Positions 16,671 to 26,469 of a stretch of DNA of 64,000 bases are shown here, in pieces. Below the pieces are notes generated by a model, which was given only the letters and a program-made list of their open reading frames with translations, did not search any database and had not been told where the DNA came from. The position numbers were made by a program, and so were the translations under genes. The DNA is taken from contig NZ_CP035380.1 in the NCBI RefSeq assembly GCF_006874705.1, positions 44,996 to 108,995 on the forward strand, read 5' to 3'. Each line of letters opens with the position of its first letter. Position 1 is the first letter of the stretch. This DNA is from Leclercia adecarboxylata. Its GTDB lineage: Bacteria; Pseudomonadota; Gammaproteobacteria; Enterobacterales; Enterobacteriaceae.

Positions 16671-17983
16671 TAAGGCGATCAATGACAAGGTGCGGATGTA
16701 TGGCCGCATCGGCCAAGCCTTGCTGGAAGCCAAACAGAGCGGCGGCGATCCGTTCGCCGCCATCGAGGCCGTAATGCCGTGGGATACCTTCGCCGCCAGC
16801 GTCACGGAGGCGCAAAAGCTCGCGCAGCCGGAGAGCTTCGACTTTCTGCATCGCATCGGTGAAAGCTACGCCACGTTGCGCCGCTACGCGCCGCAGTTCC
16901 TGGACGTACTTAAGTTACGGGCGGCACCAGCCGCCAAGGGCGTACTCGATGCCATCGAGGTGCTTCGCGGCATGAACAGCGACAACGCCCGCAAGGTGCC
17001 CGCCGACGCGCCGACCGCATTCATCAAGCCACGCTGGGCGAAACTGGTGCTCACGGACGATGGCATTGACCGGCGCTACTACGAGCTGTGCGCCCTGTCA
17101 GAGCTAAAGAACGCGCTGCGATCAGGCGATGTCTGGGTGCAGGGTTCGCGCCAGTTCAAGGACTTTGATGAGTACCTGGTGCCGGCCGAGAAGTTCGCTA
17201 CTCTGAAGCTGGCCAACGAATTGTCGCTGGCAGTGGCCACCGATTGCGATCAGTATTTGCACGACCGACTGGCATTGCTGGAACAGCAGCTTGCCACCGT
17301 CAACCGCATGGCGGCGGCCAATGATCTGCCGGATGCCATCATTACCGAGTCCGGCCTGAAGATCACGCCGCTGGACGCGGCGGTGCCGGAGACCGCACAA
17401 GCCCTAATCGACCAGTCGGCGATGCTGCTGCCACACGTCAAGATTACCGAACTGCTGATGGAAGTTGATGAGTGGACAGGCTTCACCCGGCATTTCACGC
17501 ATCTGAAGACCGGCGACACGGCCAAGGACAAAACCTTGCTGCTGACGACGATCCTGGCTGATGGCATCAATCTCGGGCTAACCAAGATGGCCGAGTCCTG
17601 CCCAGGCACGACTTACGCCAAGCTGTCGTGGCTGCAAGCCTGGCACATCCGGGATGAAACGTACTCAACGGCGCTGGCCGAACTGGTCAACGCGCAGTTC
17701 CGGCAATCCTTTGCCGGAAACTGGGGCGATGGCACCACGTCATCGTCGGATGGCCAAAATTTCAGAACCGGCAGCAAAGCGGAGAGCACCGGGCATATCA
17801 ACCCGAAGTATGGAAGCAGTCCAGGCCGGACGTTTTATACCCATATCTCCGACCAGTACGCGCCCTTCAGCACCAAGGTAGTCAACGTCGGCGTGCGTGA
17901 TTCAACCTATGTGCTCGATGGCCTGCTGTACCACGAGTCGGACTTGCGGATCGAGGAGCACTACACCGACACAGCGGGCTTTG
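16671..17983 (+). pseudogene. tnpA: inverted middle segment of TnpA
   Basis: The plus strand is open from about 16645 to 18033. Between 16671 and 17983 it encodes [20 protein letters not shown] through [20 protein letters not shown] and DTAGF, which is exactly the piece missing between the two minus-strand tnpA parts. About 1.31 kb has been flipped. Junction texts (GATCGGT/AAGGCGATC on the left, GGGCTTT/GCCGGAAGCC on the right) show a short imperfect inverted repeat, CGGCAAGGC against CGGTAAAGC, at the crossover. The segment has no stop codons, so the event looks recent. Confidence 0.85.
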
Positions 17984-18941
17984 CCGGAAGCCTGAAACTG
18001 CTGCTGATGCTTGTTCTTGGCGGCGTTGAATAGTTTGCCAATGATGCGGTCGTGCAGGTCGATGATTTCGTCGGTGACGGTGGCCATACCTTCAATGGCC
18101 AGCGAAACCAGAGTGGCATAGCGTCGTTGCATCTCGAACTTTGCCAGATCGGCAGGCGTCATCTGCCCACCCTCACGGGCGATCTTGAGCAGGCGGTTCT
18201 GGTGAACTTGTCGCTCGATGCCTGCGGGAAGGTCAAGCGCCTGCCAAGCCTTGAGGCGCTCGATGTGTTCAAGCATATGCCGAGAGTTCGGCTTGACGGG
18301 CGACTGGCGCAGCCATGCCAGCCACGTCAATTTGCTGCCGTCCTTGCGCTTGAGAAGTTCGTCCAGGCGCTGACGGTGGAGCGATAACAAAGAATCGGTC
18401 AACGCCGCGTAAATACGCCGGTTGGCACGGGTGATGGCCTCGGCGCTCGCGCGCTCGATGGCATTCATGGCGGGCAGGATGATGCTCTGCCGCCGCAGGT
18501 TTTCGACAAGGGTGCTGGCCAGCACAATCCCTTTATCGGTCTGCAAGGCCAGCTCGGTCAATGTATGCACGGCTGCCGGTAGTGACTCATGGTGAAGGGC
18601 TTGAACCCGAACACCGTTTGCAGCTCGACCAAGTGCTCCCGCCGCGTCTGCTCGCGCTGGCCGTAATCGTTCCAACTTTCCACCGGCACCTTGAGTTGTG
18701 CGGCCACCATGCGCAACAGGGGCGGAAACGGAGGCTCATCGATGCCCAAGAAGATGCCAGGGAATCGCAAGTAGCAAAGCTGCACGGCGAAGCCCAATCG
18801 ATTCGCAGCGCCGCGACGCTGGCGGATCACCGATAGGTCGGTTTCGTTGAACGTGTAGTGCCGTATCAGTTCGTCTTTGGCATCTGGTAGTGCCAGCAGG
18901 CTTTCGCGCTCGGTGGCGGACAGGATTGAGCGGCGCGGCAT
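17984..18941 (-). pseudogene. tnpA: Tn21-type TnpA, N-terminal segment with frameshift
   Basis: ATG 18941 starts MPRRSILSATERESLLALPD and runs to [10 protein letters not shown], stop at 18558. Intact relatives continue [19 protein letters not shown]. Here CAGCCGTGCA replaces CAGGCCGTGCA, so one base is missing at about 18572. The correct frame resumes as [20 protein letters not shown] and runs to [13 protein letters not shown] at the inversion junction near 17984. Two independent lesions, frameshift and inversion, inactivate the gene. Confidence 0.9.
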
Positions 18942-18943
18942 GA

Positions 18944-19501
18944 TCAGTCTTCCCGCAGGTACTGGTACAAGGTTTCGCGACTGATGCCGAAGTCACGGGC
19001 CACCAAGGTTTTTTGATCGCCTGCCGCGACTCGCTGTTTCAACTTGGCAATTTGTTCGCTGTTCAGCGATTTCTTTCGTCCCCGGTAGGCACCGCGCTGC
19101 TTGGCCAGCACGATTCCCTCGCGCTGGCGTTCGCGGATCAGTGCGCGCTCGAACTCCGCAAAAGCCCCCATGACCGACAGCATCAAATTGGCCATCGGTG
19201 AGTCATCGCCGGTGAACGCCAGCCCTTCTTTGACAAACTCCATCCGCACGCCCCGTTGTGTCAGCCCCTGAACGATGCGGCGCAGGTCATCGAGATTGCG
19301 TGCCAACCTGTCCATGCTGTGCACCACCACGGTGTCGCCCTCGCGCACAAAGGCCAGCAGCCTTTCAAGTTCGGGACGTTGCGTGTCCTTGCCGGAAGCC
19401 TTATCGGTGAATACCTTACCGACTTCGATTTGCTCCAGTTGCCGATCAGGGTTCTGGTCGAAGCTGCTGACGCGGATATAGCCAATGCGTTGACCTTGCA
19501 A
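18944..19501 (-). CDS. tnpR: Tn21-type serine resolvase (TnpR)
   Basis: 185 residues. I chose the TTG start at 19501, with GGAGG upstream, because the protein then begins (M)QGQRIGYIRVSSFDQNPDRQ as in Tn21/Tn501 resolvases; the longer frame from 19570 adds an unrelated leader. The catalytic Ser sits in RVSSFDQ. MDRLARNLDDL, FAEFERALIRERQREG and the C-terminal HTH (LVARDFGISRETLYQYL) are intact. It ends 2 bp before the tnpA start, the usual tnpR-tnpA order of this subfamily. It could still resolve cointegrates if a transposase is supplied in trans. Confidence 0.9.
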   Translation of the reverse strand: MQGQRIGYIRVSSFDQNPDRQLEQIEVGKVFTDKASGKDTQRPELERLLAFVREGDTVVVHSMDRLARNLDDLRRIVQGLTQRGVRMEFVKEGLAFTGDDSPMANLMLSVMGAFAEFERALIRERQREGIVLAKQRGAYRGRKKSLNSEQIAKLKQRVAAGDQKTLVARDFGISRETLYQYLRED

Positions 19502-19630
19502 GGTGCCTCCAAAGGTAAAAGTGTCAGGATGAAATCCATTACCCTTGGCGGCTTGTGTCAATAAATACAAACTACAACTCTATTCTGACGTGCTTTGCGC
19601 CAAGCATCTGACATCAGGTTAGGGTATAGC
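19502..19630. other. likely res site upstream of tnpR
   Basis: The gap between tnpR and the pbr operon contains inverted and direct words such as GTGTCAGGATG and CATCTGACATCAGGTT, plus TTGTCAATAAAT-like text, in the place where Tn21-type res subsites lie. Subsites were not delimited. Confidence 0.5.
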
Positions 19631-20710
19631 TTAACCGGACACCTCGGCCTCTGTGCCTTTACTGCTTTTCGGTACAACCGTCAAGAACAGGCAGAGCGCT
19701 CCGATAGTTATCGCCACATCAGCGAGGTTGAAGGCGGGCCAGTGCGCAAGTCGCCAATGGAAGTCAAGGAAATCAACAACCTGTCCACGCAGCACACGAT
19801 CCGCGACATTGCCCAGCGCACCGCCGAGGATCAGGCTGTATCCCATCGCTTCGAGACGGGGCAATTGCTGGCACAGCATGCGTCCCAGCCAAGCAGAAAC
19901 GACCAGGCCCAGCGTGATGAAAAAGTAACGTTGCCAGCCGCCAGCGTTCGCCAGAAAGCTGAATGCCGCGCCGGGATTCAGGACATGGACGAAGTTGAAG
20001 AAGGGCGTGACTTCGACCTGTTCACCGTAGGCAAACGTGCGGGTGATGGCGAACTTTGCGAGCTGATCGGTCATGACAGCACTGGCGGCCACTGCGAACC
20101 AGACCCAAGTCGATGTGCGGCGAGCCGATTGCCACACAGGGACGGCCAGCGGCATCAGCCACCCGGCGAGCGCCGTGCAACTCAATCCAAGTACCCACCC
20201 CGCCAGCACATCGGCAGGAAAGTGCATTCCGGCTGCGATGCGTGACCAACCGACCAATGCGGCGTACAACACCAAGCCGATGCGGCCACGACGGCCTATC
20301 AAAGGCCAGAGCGCGCCGACCACCAGCGCGGCATAGGTGGCATGCCCGCTGGGCAGGCTGTAGTGTCGTTCGATGCCCCCGATAACGCGCACCATGTCGC
20401 CAAAAACGGCAGGCGGGCGTGGAAAGTCGATCCATAGCTTCAAGATGGTGGCGACGAGAAATGCCAACGCAAAGGCCACGCTAAAGACTCTGAGTCTGTA
20501 CCGGATGGCATCGGCCCGCGTTGGGTCAGGTGCCGACTTTGACCATCCCCACATCGCCAAGAGCATCAGTGGTGCAGTCCAGTAGTTGCCTATCACAAGG
20601 TTGAAGAACGATGCCAGCGGTTCCAGCGCTGCAGGTGTGCTCATGTTGATGGCTTGGAACAACGCGATGTTCAGACCACCCCAGTCGTAGAGAAAGAATT
20701 TCCAGCTCAT
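19631..20710 (-). CDS. pbrBC: PbrBC: fused PAP2 phosphatase and LspA-like peptidase
   Basis: 359 residues, a two-domain membrane protein. The N-terminal half is a PAP2/undecaprenyl-pyrophosphate phosphatase with K-x6-RP (KLWIDFPRP, 91-98), PSGH (120-123) and SRIAAGMHFPAD (156-167). The C-terminal half is a signal peptidase II: DQLAK, NPGAAFSF, GNVADR (Asp 304) and FNLADV (Asp 331). In lead resistance the phosphatase half is thought to supply periplasmic phosphate that precipitates Pb exported by PbrA. Its ATG overlaps the pbrA stop (ATGA, 20707-20710), so the genes are cotranslated. Confidence 0.9.
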   Translation of the reverse strand: MSWKFFLYDWGGLNIALFQAINMSTPAALEPLASFFNLVIGNYWTAPLMLLAMWGWSKSAPDPTRADAIRYRLRVFSVAFALAFLVATILKLWIDFPRPPAVFGDMVRVIGGIERHYSLPSGHATYAALVVGALWPLIGRRGRIGLVLYAALVGWSRIAAGMHFPADVLAGWVLGLSCTALAGWLMPLAVPVWQSARRTSTWVWFAVAASAVMTDQLAKFAITRTFAYGEQVEVTPFFNFVHVLNPGAAFSFLANAGGWQRYFFITLGLVVSAWLGRMLCQQLPRLEAMGYSLILGGALGNVADRVLRGQVVDFLDFHWRLAHWPAFNLADVAITIGALCLFLTVVPKSSKGTEAEVSG

Positions 20711-23112
20711 TTGCGCAACAGCCTCAAGCCATTGCCAACGACGAGCAAGCTGGCCCCCATATCAGCAAACACCGCCATCCACATGGTCGCTTGACCCGTG
20801 AAGGTCAGCACCAGAAATACTGCCTTGATGCCAAGGGCCAGCACAATGTTTTGCATCAGCACCTGCGCCGTCGCACGCGACAGGCGCACGAAGGTCGGAA
20901 TCTTGCGCAGGTTGTCGTCCATCAGGGCCACGTCGGCGGTCTCGATTGCGGTATCTGTGCCAGCCGCTCCCATTGCAAAGCCGATGTCCGCACGCGCCAA
21001 GGCCGGGGCATCGTTGATGCCATCACCGACCATGCCAACCTTGCCGCTTCGGGCCAGTTGCTCCACTTCGCGCAATTTGTCATCTGGGAGTAGGTTGCCT
21101 TGCGCACGGTCGATTCCGGCTTGTGCGGCAATGGCCTGTGCCGTATGGGGGTTGTCGCCGGTCAGCATCATGGTGTTGATGCCCAGTGCGTGCAGCTCGG
21201 CGATGGCGGTCCTGCTGCTGTCCTTGATGGTGTCCGCTACGGCGAATAAGGCATGTACCGCCTTTGCGCCTACCAACATCACGACGGTCTTGCCAGCGGT
21301 TTCCAGCGCAGCGATGCGCTGCTCCAGCTCTGGTGTGCACTGCCCCAGCTCTTCGAGCATCCGGTGGTTGCCCAGATGGTAGGTCGCACCGTTGATTTGG
21401 CCTTGCACACCCCGACCGGGCAGCGCGTTGAATTCGGCCACGTCGAGCAAGGCAACCCCGTCCGTCTGCGCGGCCTGTGCCACCGCCTTGGATACAGGAT
21501 GGTCCGAGCGGGCCGCCAGACTGGCAGCGATGCTGCGGCTGTCCGAGGCGAGTGCATTGCCCCATGTGACAAAGTCGGTCTGTGCGGGCTTGCCGTGCGT
21601 GATCGTGCCGGTCTTGTCCAGAGCCAGCCAGCGCAGCTTGCGGCCTTCTTCCAGATAGACGCCACCTTTGATGAGAATGCCGTGGCGGGCGGCGGCGGCC
21701 AGGCCGCTGACGATGCTGACCGGTGTAGAGATCACCAGTGCGCACGGGCAGGCGACCACCAGCAGAACCAATGCACGGTAGATCCAGTCGAGCCATGCCG
21801 CACCCATGAACAGCGGCGGCAACAACGCGACGGCGATGGCAACGCCGAATACAACGGGGGTGTACCAGCGGGCGAACTGATCGACAAAACGCTGAGTCGG
21901 CGCACGACTACCTTGCGCAGCCTCTACCGCGTGAATGATCCGGGCCAAAGTGGAGTTGTTGGCCAAGGCGGTGACGCGGTACTCGAACGAGCCGGATTCG
22001 TTGATCGTGCCAGCGAACACCGAATCACCGGGGGATTTTTCGACCGGGAGGCTTTCACCCGTGATCGGGGCTTGGTTGACGGCAGAGCGGCCTTCCAGCA
22101 CCTCACCATCAAGGGCGATGCGCTCACCTGGTTTGACCCGGACGCGGGCGCCGATGGTGATTTGCTTGGCGCCCACCTCGCGCCATGTGCCGTCAGCCTG
22201 CTGTACCGTGGCCTGTTCCGGGGTCAGGTCGAGCAGGCCACGGATAGCGTTACGAGCGCGATCCAGCGATTTGGCTTCGATTACCTCGGCCAGCGCGAAC
22301 AGTACCATCACCATTGCCGCTTCGGGCCAGTGGCCGATCAACATGGCACCCGTGACCGCAATCGACATGAGGGCGTTCATGTTGAGATTACGGTTCTTGA
22401 GCGCAATCCACCCCTTCTTGTAGGTGGAGAGGCCACCCGTGAAGACCGCGACAAGCGCCAGAACGACAACCGACCAGTGATTGCCGTTGTGGAGCCAGTA
22501 GACCGCCTCGGCCGCCGATGCAGTGACCAAGGAGATGCCCAGCGGCCACCAGTTGGTCGGCGTGGTCACAGGGGCGGCGGATGGAGATGCGACCTCTGCC
22601 GTGTCCACGACCTGCGCCTCGAATCCAAGCGCTTGCAGTGCCACGAGCACGTCTGGCAGAACCTGGTTCGCATGGCGTACCGACAGCGTGCGCTGCATCA
22701 GGTTGAAATCGAGATCAGCAACACCGGCCACGGTGCCGAGCTTGTTGCGGATCAACGTCTCTTCGGTCGGGCAATCCATCTTGGCAATGGACAGCCTGGT
22801 CGTCTGCTCGGCCGACGCCTGATCCATGCGCACAGCTTGCATGCCGATGGCCTTCAGCGCCTGCTCGACGGGAGACAACGAAGGCAATTCGTGTCGCACG
22901 GCCAAGGTACGTTGCATCAGGTTGAATTCAAGACCCGCCACCCCCGCCAGACCGGCCAGTTTGCTTCGGATCAGCGCCTCTTCGGTCGGGCAATCCATGT
23001 TCTCGATGCGGTACACCGCTTGAGCCGATCCGGTTGCCAGCGGGGCCGGTGCCGTGGGTTGGATGATCGGCTCAGTCGTGCAGCCACACCCCTTTGAAGC
23101 GCATTCGCTCAT
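20707..23112 (-). CDS. pbrA: P1B-type Pb/Cd/Zn-exporting ATPase with two HMA domains
   Basis: 801 residues. The Cys-rich N-terminus (MSECASKGCGCTTEP) precedes two heavy-metal-associated repeats, each with MDCPTEE (Cys 41 and Cys 114). The transmembrane metal site CPC is at 455-457. Cytoplasmic motifs TGES (351), DKTGT (499, phosphorylated Asp), SDHP (536) and GDGINDAPAL follow in order. It pumps Pb2+, Cd2+ or Zn2+ out of the cytoplasm. Linkage to pbrBC and a PbrR-type regulator favours the lead assignment, though CadA activity is likely too. Expressed from the divergent MerR-type promoter at 23146-23176. Confidence 0.93.
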   Translation of the reverse strand: MSECASKGCGCTTEPIIQPTAPAPLATGSAQAVYRIENMDCPTEEALIRSKLAGLAGVAGLEFNLMQRTLAVRHELPSLSPVEQALKAIGMQAVRMDQASAEQTTRLSIAKMDCPTEETLIRNKLGTVAGVADLDFNLMQRTLSVRHANQVLPDVLVALQALGFEAQVVDTAEVASPSAAPVTTPTNWWPLGISLVTASAAEAVYWLHNGNHWSVVVLALVAVFTGGLSTYKKGWIALKNRNLNMNALMSIAVTGAMLIGHWPEAAMVMVLFALAEVIEAKSLDRARNAIRGLLDLTPEQATVQQADGTWREVGAKQITIGARVRVKPGERIALDGEVLEGRSAVNQAPITGESLPVEKSPGDSVFAGTINESGSFEYRVTALANNSTLARIIHAVEAAQGSRAPTQRFVDQFARWYTPVVFGVAIAVALLPPLFMGAAWLDWIYRALVLLVVACPCALVISTPVSIVSGLAAAARHGILIKGGVYLEEGRKLRWLALDKTGTITHGKPAQTDFVTWGNALASDSRSIAASLAARSDHPVSKAVAQAAQTDGVALLDVAEFNALPGRGVQGQINGATYHLGNHRMLEELGQCTPELEQRIAALETAGKTVVMLVGAKAVHALFAVADTIKDSSRTAIAELHALGINTMMLTGDNPHTAQAIAAQAGIDRAQGNLLPDDKLREVEQLARSGKVGMVGDGINDAPALARADIGFAMGAAGTDTAIETADVALMDDNLRKIPTFVRLSRATAQVLMQNIVLALGIKAVFLVLTFTGQATMWMAVFADMGASLLVVGNGLRLLRK

Positions 23113-23145
23113 GAGTAACTCCTGAAAATCTTCTATTCAGCCTCC

Positions 23146-23176
23146 ATTAAAATCTCTATAGTCACTATAGAGTCAA
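23146..23176 (-). promoter_or_regulatory. MerR-family promoter/operator of pbrA
   Basis: Minus-strand -35 TTGACT (23171-23176) and -10 TTTAAT (23146-23151) are separated by 19 bp. The spacer holds the dyad CTCTATAGTCACTATAGAG (23154-23172). A 19-bp spacer filled by a palindrome is the hallmark of promoters untwisted by metal-bound MerR-type activators. Confidence 0.9.
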
Positions 23177-23197
23177 GTGATAATTGGAGATTGATGC

Positions 23198-23638
23198 ATG
23201 GAAATCAGAATTGGCGACCTCGCCAAGCGCTCTGGGTGCGAGGTCGTGACCATCCGCTACTACGAGAAGGAAGGGCTACTGCCGAAGCCAGCGCGAAGCG
23301 GTGGCAACTTCCGGCTGTACGGTGAGGCGCACATTGAGCGCTTGCAATTCATCCGTCATTGCCGTTCGCTCGACATGACGTTGAGCGAGATTCGCGCATT
23401 GCTGGGTCTGCGAGACAACCCGATGCAGGACTGTGGGGAGGTCAACACGCTGCTGGAGGCCCATATTCAACAGGTGGAAATGCGTGTGTCCGCGCTGTTG
23501 CAGTTAAAACGGCACTTGGTTGATTTGCGCGAGAAGTGTTCTGGCTCTCGATCTGTAGAGGCGTGCGGCATTTTGCAAGGGTTGGGCAATTGCAATTGCC
23601 ATGGTGAAAGTGCCACGAACAGTCAAACATCTGGGTAA
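23198..23638 (+). CDS. pbrR: MerR-family lead-responsive regulator PbrR
   Basis: 146 residues. The N-terminal winged HTH (RIGDLAKRSGCEVVTIRYYE) leads to the long dimerization helix. Cys 14, Cys 79 (NPMQDCGEV) and Cys 134 (NCNCHGE) match the three Pb-coordinating cysteines of PbrR proteins; extra Cys occur at 114, 123 and 132. It is divergent from pbrA across an 85-bp promoter region and would activate pbrA-pbrBC when Pb is bound. Confidence 0.92.
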   Translation: MEIRIGDLAKRSGCEVVTIRYYEKEGLLPKPARSGGNFRLYGEAHIERLQFIRHCRSLDMTLSEIRALLGLRDNPMQDCGEVNTLLEAHIQQVEMRVSALLQLKRHLVDLREKCSGSRSVEACGILQGLGNCNCHGESATNSQTSG

Positions 23639-23683
23639 GTAAGGGCTTAGCGTGCTTTATTTTCCGTTTTCTGAGGCGACCCC

Positions 23684-24171
23684 TATCTTGCCTTACCATC
23701 CTCGTTTTCAAAGGCGACAAACTCTTTAAAACAACCTTCATGCCGCATATGCAAACGTTCACAGAGTTTTTGAGAGGCCAGATTGTAAACTTCTACCCAG
23801 GCATACAAACGCCTGGCATCTTTTACTTTAAATAAATAATCAAATAGTGCAGCAACTGACTCGCTCGCATATCCCTGACGTTCATAACGTTGATTAAAAT
23901 GCCAGCCCACTGACCATGTATTGCTGTCTGGCTCGTCGCTATTGTCCGCAAAAAAATGTCCGATTAACGTATCAGTTTCTTTTAGACAAACGGCAAACTG
24001 CGCTGGGTCCGTGGCTCGTTTAGCCACGTCGCTCTCCGCCTCGGCTAGCGAATGTAACTTTTCATCATTAAAGCAAGGAGCACGTGGTGAAGAGAGGTAA
24101 TCGAAAAGTGCTGCCGCATCCTCTGCCTTAAAAGGGCGAATGATTAACCTTTGAGTGACAATGATGTTCAT
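23684..24171 (-). pseudogene. GNAT acetyltransferase truncated at its C-terminus
   Basis: About 160 residues from ATG 24171: TQRLIIRPFKAEDAAALFDY, SVGWHFNQRYERQGYASESV, RLYAWVEVYNLASQKLCERL and HEGCFKEFVAFENEDGK. This is a RimJ/RimL-like GNAT with an acetyl-CoA loop (R-Y-E-R-Q-G-Y-A). The final beta-strand expected after NEDG is missing because the transposon end begins at 23683. The core is nearly complete, so residual activity is possible but unlikely. Confidence 0.8.
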
Positions 24172-24246
24172 AATGTCCTTGATAATGTTATGCCAGCCAG
24201 TTCAGCAAGAAACCTGCTTTAAACTGGCCGGGACACAGGGCAGAGA

Positions 24247-25030
24247 TTAGCCGTTCCGGCTATTCCCAGGTCTGCCTTTTCGCATGCCAGTAAATCGGGT
24301 GATCGCCACGAAAAATACCGGAACAAAGAAAATGGCCAGTAGCGTTCCGCTAATCATCCCGCCGAATACACCGGTGCCAATCGCATGCTGCGTGCTGTCG
24401 CTGGCTCCACTGGCGAGCATCAGCGGAACAACACCTAATGTGAAAGCCAGAGAAGTCATGAGTATTGGCCGCAAGCGCTGCTTTGCTGCCATCAATGTCG
24501 CATCAATAAGGCTCTTTCCTTCATTCATCAATTGTCTCGCGAACTCGATAATCAAAATCGCATTCTTGGCGGAAAGTCCAATCAGGGTTATCAGGCCCAC
24601 TTTGAAAAAGACGTCATTCGTCATATTCGTAACGGATACGGCGAGCACAGCGCCAAGCAGCCCCAGAGGAACAACGAGTATGACCGCGAAGGGAACGGAC
24701 CAGCTTTCGTAAAGCGCAGCCAGCACCATGAATACCACCAGTACCGAGAGCACAATAAGACCCGGAAGCTGTGATGCGGACTCCCTTTCCTGTAACGAAC
24801 TTCCCGCCCACTCACCGGCGAACCCCGGTGGTAAGTGCTTAGCCAGCTTGTCCATTGCCGCCATTGCGGTACCCGACGATTTTCCCTGTGCGGCACTCCC
24901 GGTAATGCGTATGGCAGGATACCGGTAAAATCTTTATCAATACTCTGCACCACGCCCTTGACCTCAACCTTTCGGCCACCAATCTTGTCATCCGCTGCAA
25001 CTTCGTTTTCATCGTAGAATGCGGTTAAAG
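24247..25030 (-). pseudogene. RND multidrug efflux pump, C-terminal fragment
   Basis: From about 24864 to 24247 the frame reads [60 protein letters not shown] and [20 protein letters not shown]. These are TM segments 8-12 of an AcrB/MexB-type HAE1 pump, including the conserved R-P-I-L-M. Upstream (to about 25030) related text such as [15 protein letters not shown] lies in other frames. About 800 N-terminal residues are absent. Nonfunctional. Confidence 0.8.
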
Positions 25031-25108
25031 CTTTAGCCGTAGTTCTTTAAACACTACCATCAGAGTCATCACTACCGGCGTTAGCCTTAACGGATTGCTT
25101 CGGACCAT

Positions 25109-25528
25109 TTAAGGCTGCGGTAAACTAAGAAATGACGCTCTTATTTCTGTATAACTGACGAACTCAGTGCAGGAATGAGGTTCGGTTTTGTCTTTAGCGA
25201 CAACTTTACCTTTTTCATGAATCATCATGCCTGCATCCGTACCGAGGATAATGGTGTCATGAATAATTGAATATGCAGGGGTTCCTTTCTCCATGCCCTG
25301 TGTGGCTTGCGCTAATACTCCTTTGGTTGATTGTTCACTCGGTTCTTTGGCGTTGATTTCACCTTTTATCGCCAGCTCACAGGTTGTAATGAATCGCGTT
25401 CGGATATAGGCTGCGGCGGAGTTATTATAGTGCTGCAGATTCCAGGTGCTACGGGATGCTTGTTGGCCAGCAATCACAGAAAAAGAGAAAACGATGAAGG
25501 ACAGCGCTAACGTTTTTTTCATTTCCAT
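25109..25528 (-). CDS. putative exported protein of unknown function
   Basis: About 139 residues starting MEMKKTLALSFIVFSFSVIA with a cleavable signal peptide (GQQASR follows). The mature part has NLQHYNNSAAAYIRTRFITT, two Cys (TTCEL and HSCTEF) that may form a periplasmic disulfide, and TIILGTDAGMMIHEKGKVVA. ATG 25528 is taken because the upstream extension is a low-complexity poly-Phe/Leu run. No family recognised. Confidence 0.55.
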   Translation of the reverse strand: MEMKKTLALSFIVFSFSVIAGQQASRSTWNLQHYNNSAAAYIRTRFITTCELAIKGEINAKEPSEQSTKGVLAQATQGMEKGTPAYSIIHDTIILGTDAGMMIHEKGKVVAKDKTEPHSCTEFVSYTEIRASFLSLPQP

Positions 25529-25622
25529 TCTAGAGAAAAATAAAAATAAAAATAAAAACAAAAACAGGCGGCTTAAGAGGCGAGTTAACTCACGGTGGCT
25601 TTGGCGTTTATTGGATGCGGGT

Positions 25623-26060
25623 TTAAAGGTTCATTACTCGGTCAGACTTTGCCGTCGCACCAGAGAGTAGAATATGCTCCCTTGTATTCAGGTCGATACC
25701 GATAATTGACGGTGAAAATTCTCCCGTTGTGTCGTACTGAAGACCATAGTATCGGTTCGGTGTATCAGTTTCACTATCAACTCGTGATTTTACGTTGATA
25801 AACACTACGTGGATAGAAGGCAGATCCTTTTCACTTGCTGCTATTCTGATAGCTTCTATATGGGCGATATTCCGTTTAAACGTATCCTGTAACTTAAGCC
25901 GCCGTTTATCCGGAAATTTAGCCCATATTGAGTCGTTAATATCACCTTTAAGCGTCCCAGCGTAGTTTCTTTTTTCTAATAAATAAATGCCGTGGGCATA
26001 AATAGCACATGAAAAACATGAGTGGTTTGCCTGCTTTTATGGGTAATGTCAGGTCACGTA
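25623..26060 (-). pseudogene. NERD-domain-like protein remnant
   Basis: The minus strand reads CAIYAHGIYLLEKRNYAGTL, KGDINDSIWAKFPDKRRLKL, FKRNIAHIEAIRIAASEKDL, PSIHVVFINVKSRV and ends GIDLNTREHILLSGATAKSD, RVMNL at 25623. The order 'hGIYLLEKRNYAGTLKGD ... W ... KRNIAHI' resembles nuclease-related (NERD) domains, which keep an E-x-K motif. In-frame stops lie upstream of 26060 and the N-terminus shifts frame (SVILLRDLTLPIKAGKPL), so the gene is broken. Moderate family confidence. Confidence 0.45.
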
Positions 26061-26229
26061 GCAGAATGACACTATCTCCCTTCAGTAAGGTACTAGGTAT
26101 TTGACTTTTTTGCAACCGTCTAATTGTTGGATATCAAGGTCAGAATACAAAGAATATTAGCTGTCGGCAGGAAAATGACAGTGACGCCAGCGATGTTGGC
26201 TATTTCGAAATCCATTTATCATCCCAGAT

Positions 26230-26450
26230 GGTGGATGCTTGTGGATTACAATCTACTGCCCAGTTTTTCTGCATCTTATTTTAGCACATCTGTAGCTGAA
26301 ATTACAGACTTGTTATACGCCTTTCAGGTTATACGCCTTTCAGAGCGCCCGGTAATTGCAGATCTCTCTACCTTCAGCGGCTATGTTACCAAGGCTTCTG
26401 AATTTCTCATCCTGATGTGCTTCGTAGCGCCTGATTTACAAGTTTCTCAT
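26230..26450 (-). pseudogene. second mobI-like gene, decayed
   Basis: ATG 26450 with CAGGAGGAGAAC upstream, the same ribosome site as the mobI-like gene at 7342. The text MRNL-stop-IRRYEAHQDEKFRSLGNIAAEGREICNY, then SVISATDVLK-stop-DAEKLG, aligns with MKDLLIKLYEAHRAQNIRSI and EIISTSNVQKHDSEKLG of that gene. Stops and frameshifts destroy it. It sits in the same orientation and position relative to hairpin array B. Confidence 0.65.
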
Positions 26451-26469
26451 GTTCTCCTCCTGTATCCGA

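Larger units (their letters stand above)
15940..23683. mobile_element. Tn21-subfamily lead-resistance transposon, tnpA inactivated
   Basis: Bounded by 38-bp ends at 15940-15977 (GGGATCGTCTCAGAAAACGG...) and 23646-23683 (reverse complement GGGGTCGCCTCAGAAAACGG...), the classic Tn21/Tn501 type. Contents in order: tnpA in three parts, tnpR, pbrBC, pbrA and pbrR. Flanks CATAA and TATCT do not form a 5-bp duplication, so the element has undergone deletion or recombination since insertion. Confidence 0.85.

Noticed and set aside
16645..18033. Separate 462-codon plus-strand gene
   Set aside because: Its middle is the inverted part of tnpA and both ends read the neighbouring tnpA backwards.
21253..23097. 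614-codon plus-strand protein
   Set aside because: It is antisense to pbrA, whose motifs are complete; it has no motif of its own.
15940..23683. Mercury transposon of Tn21 type
   Set aside because: The ends are Tn21-like, but the cargo is pbr. No mer gene is present.
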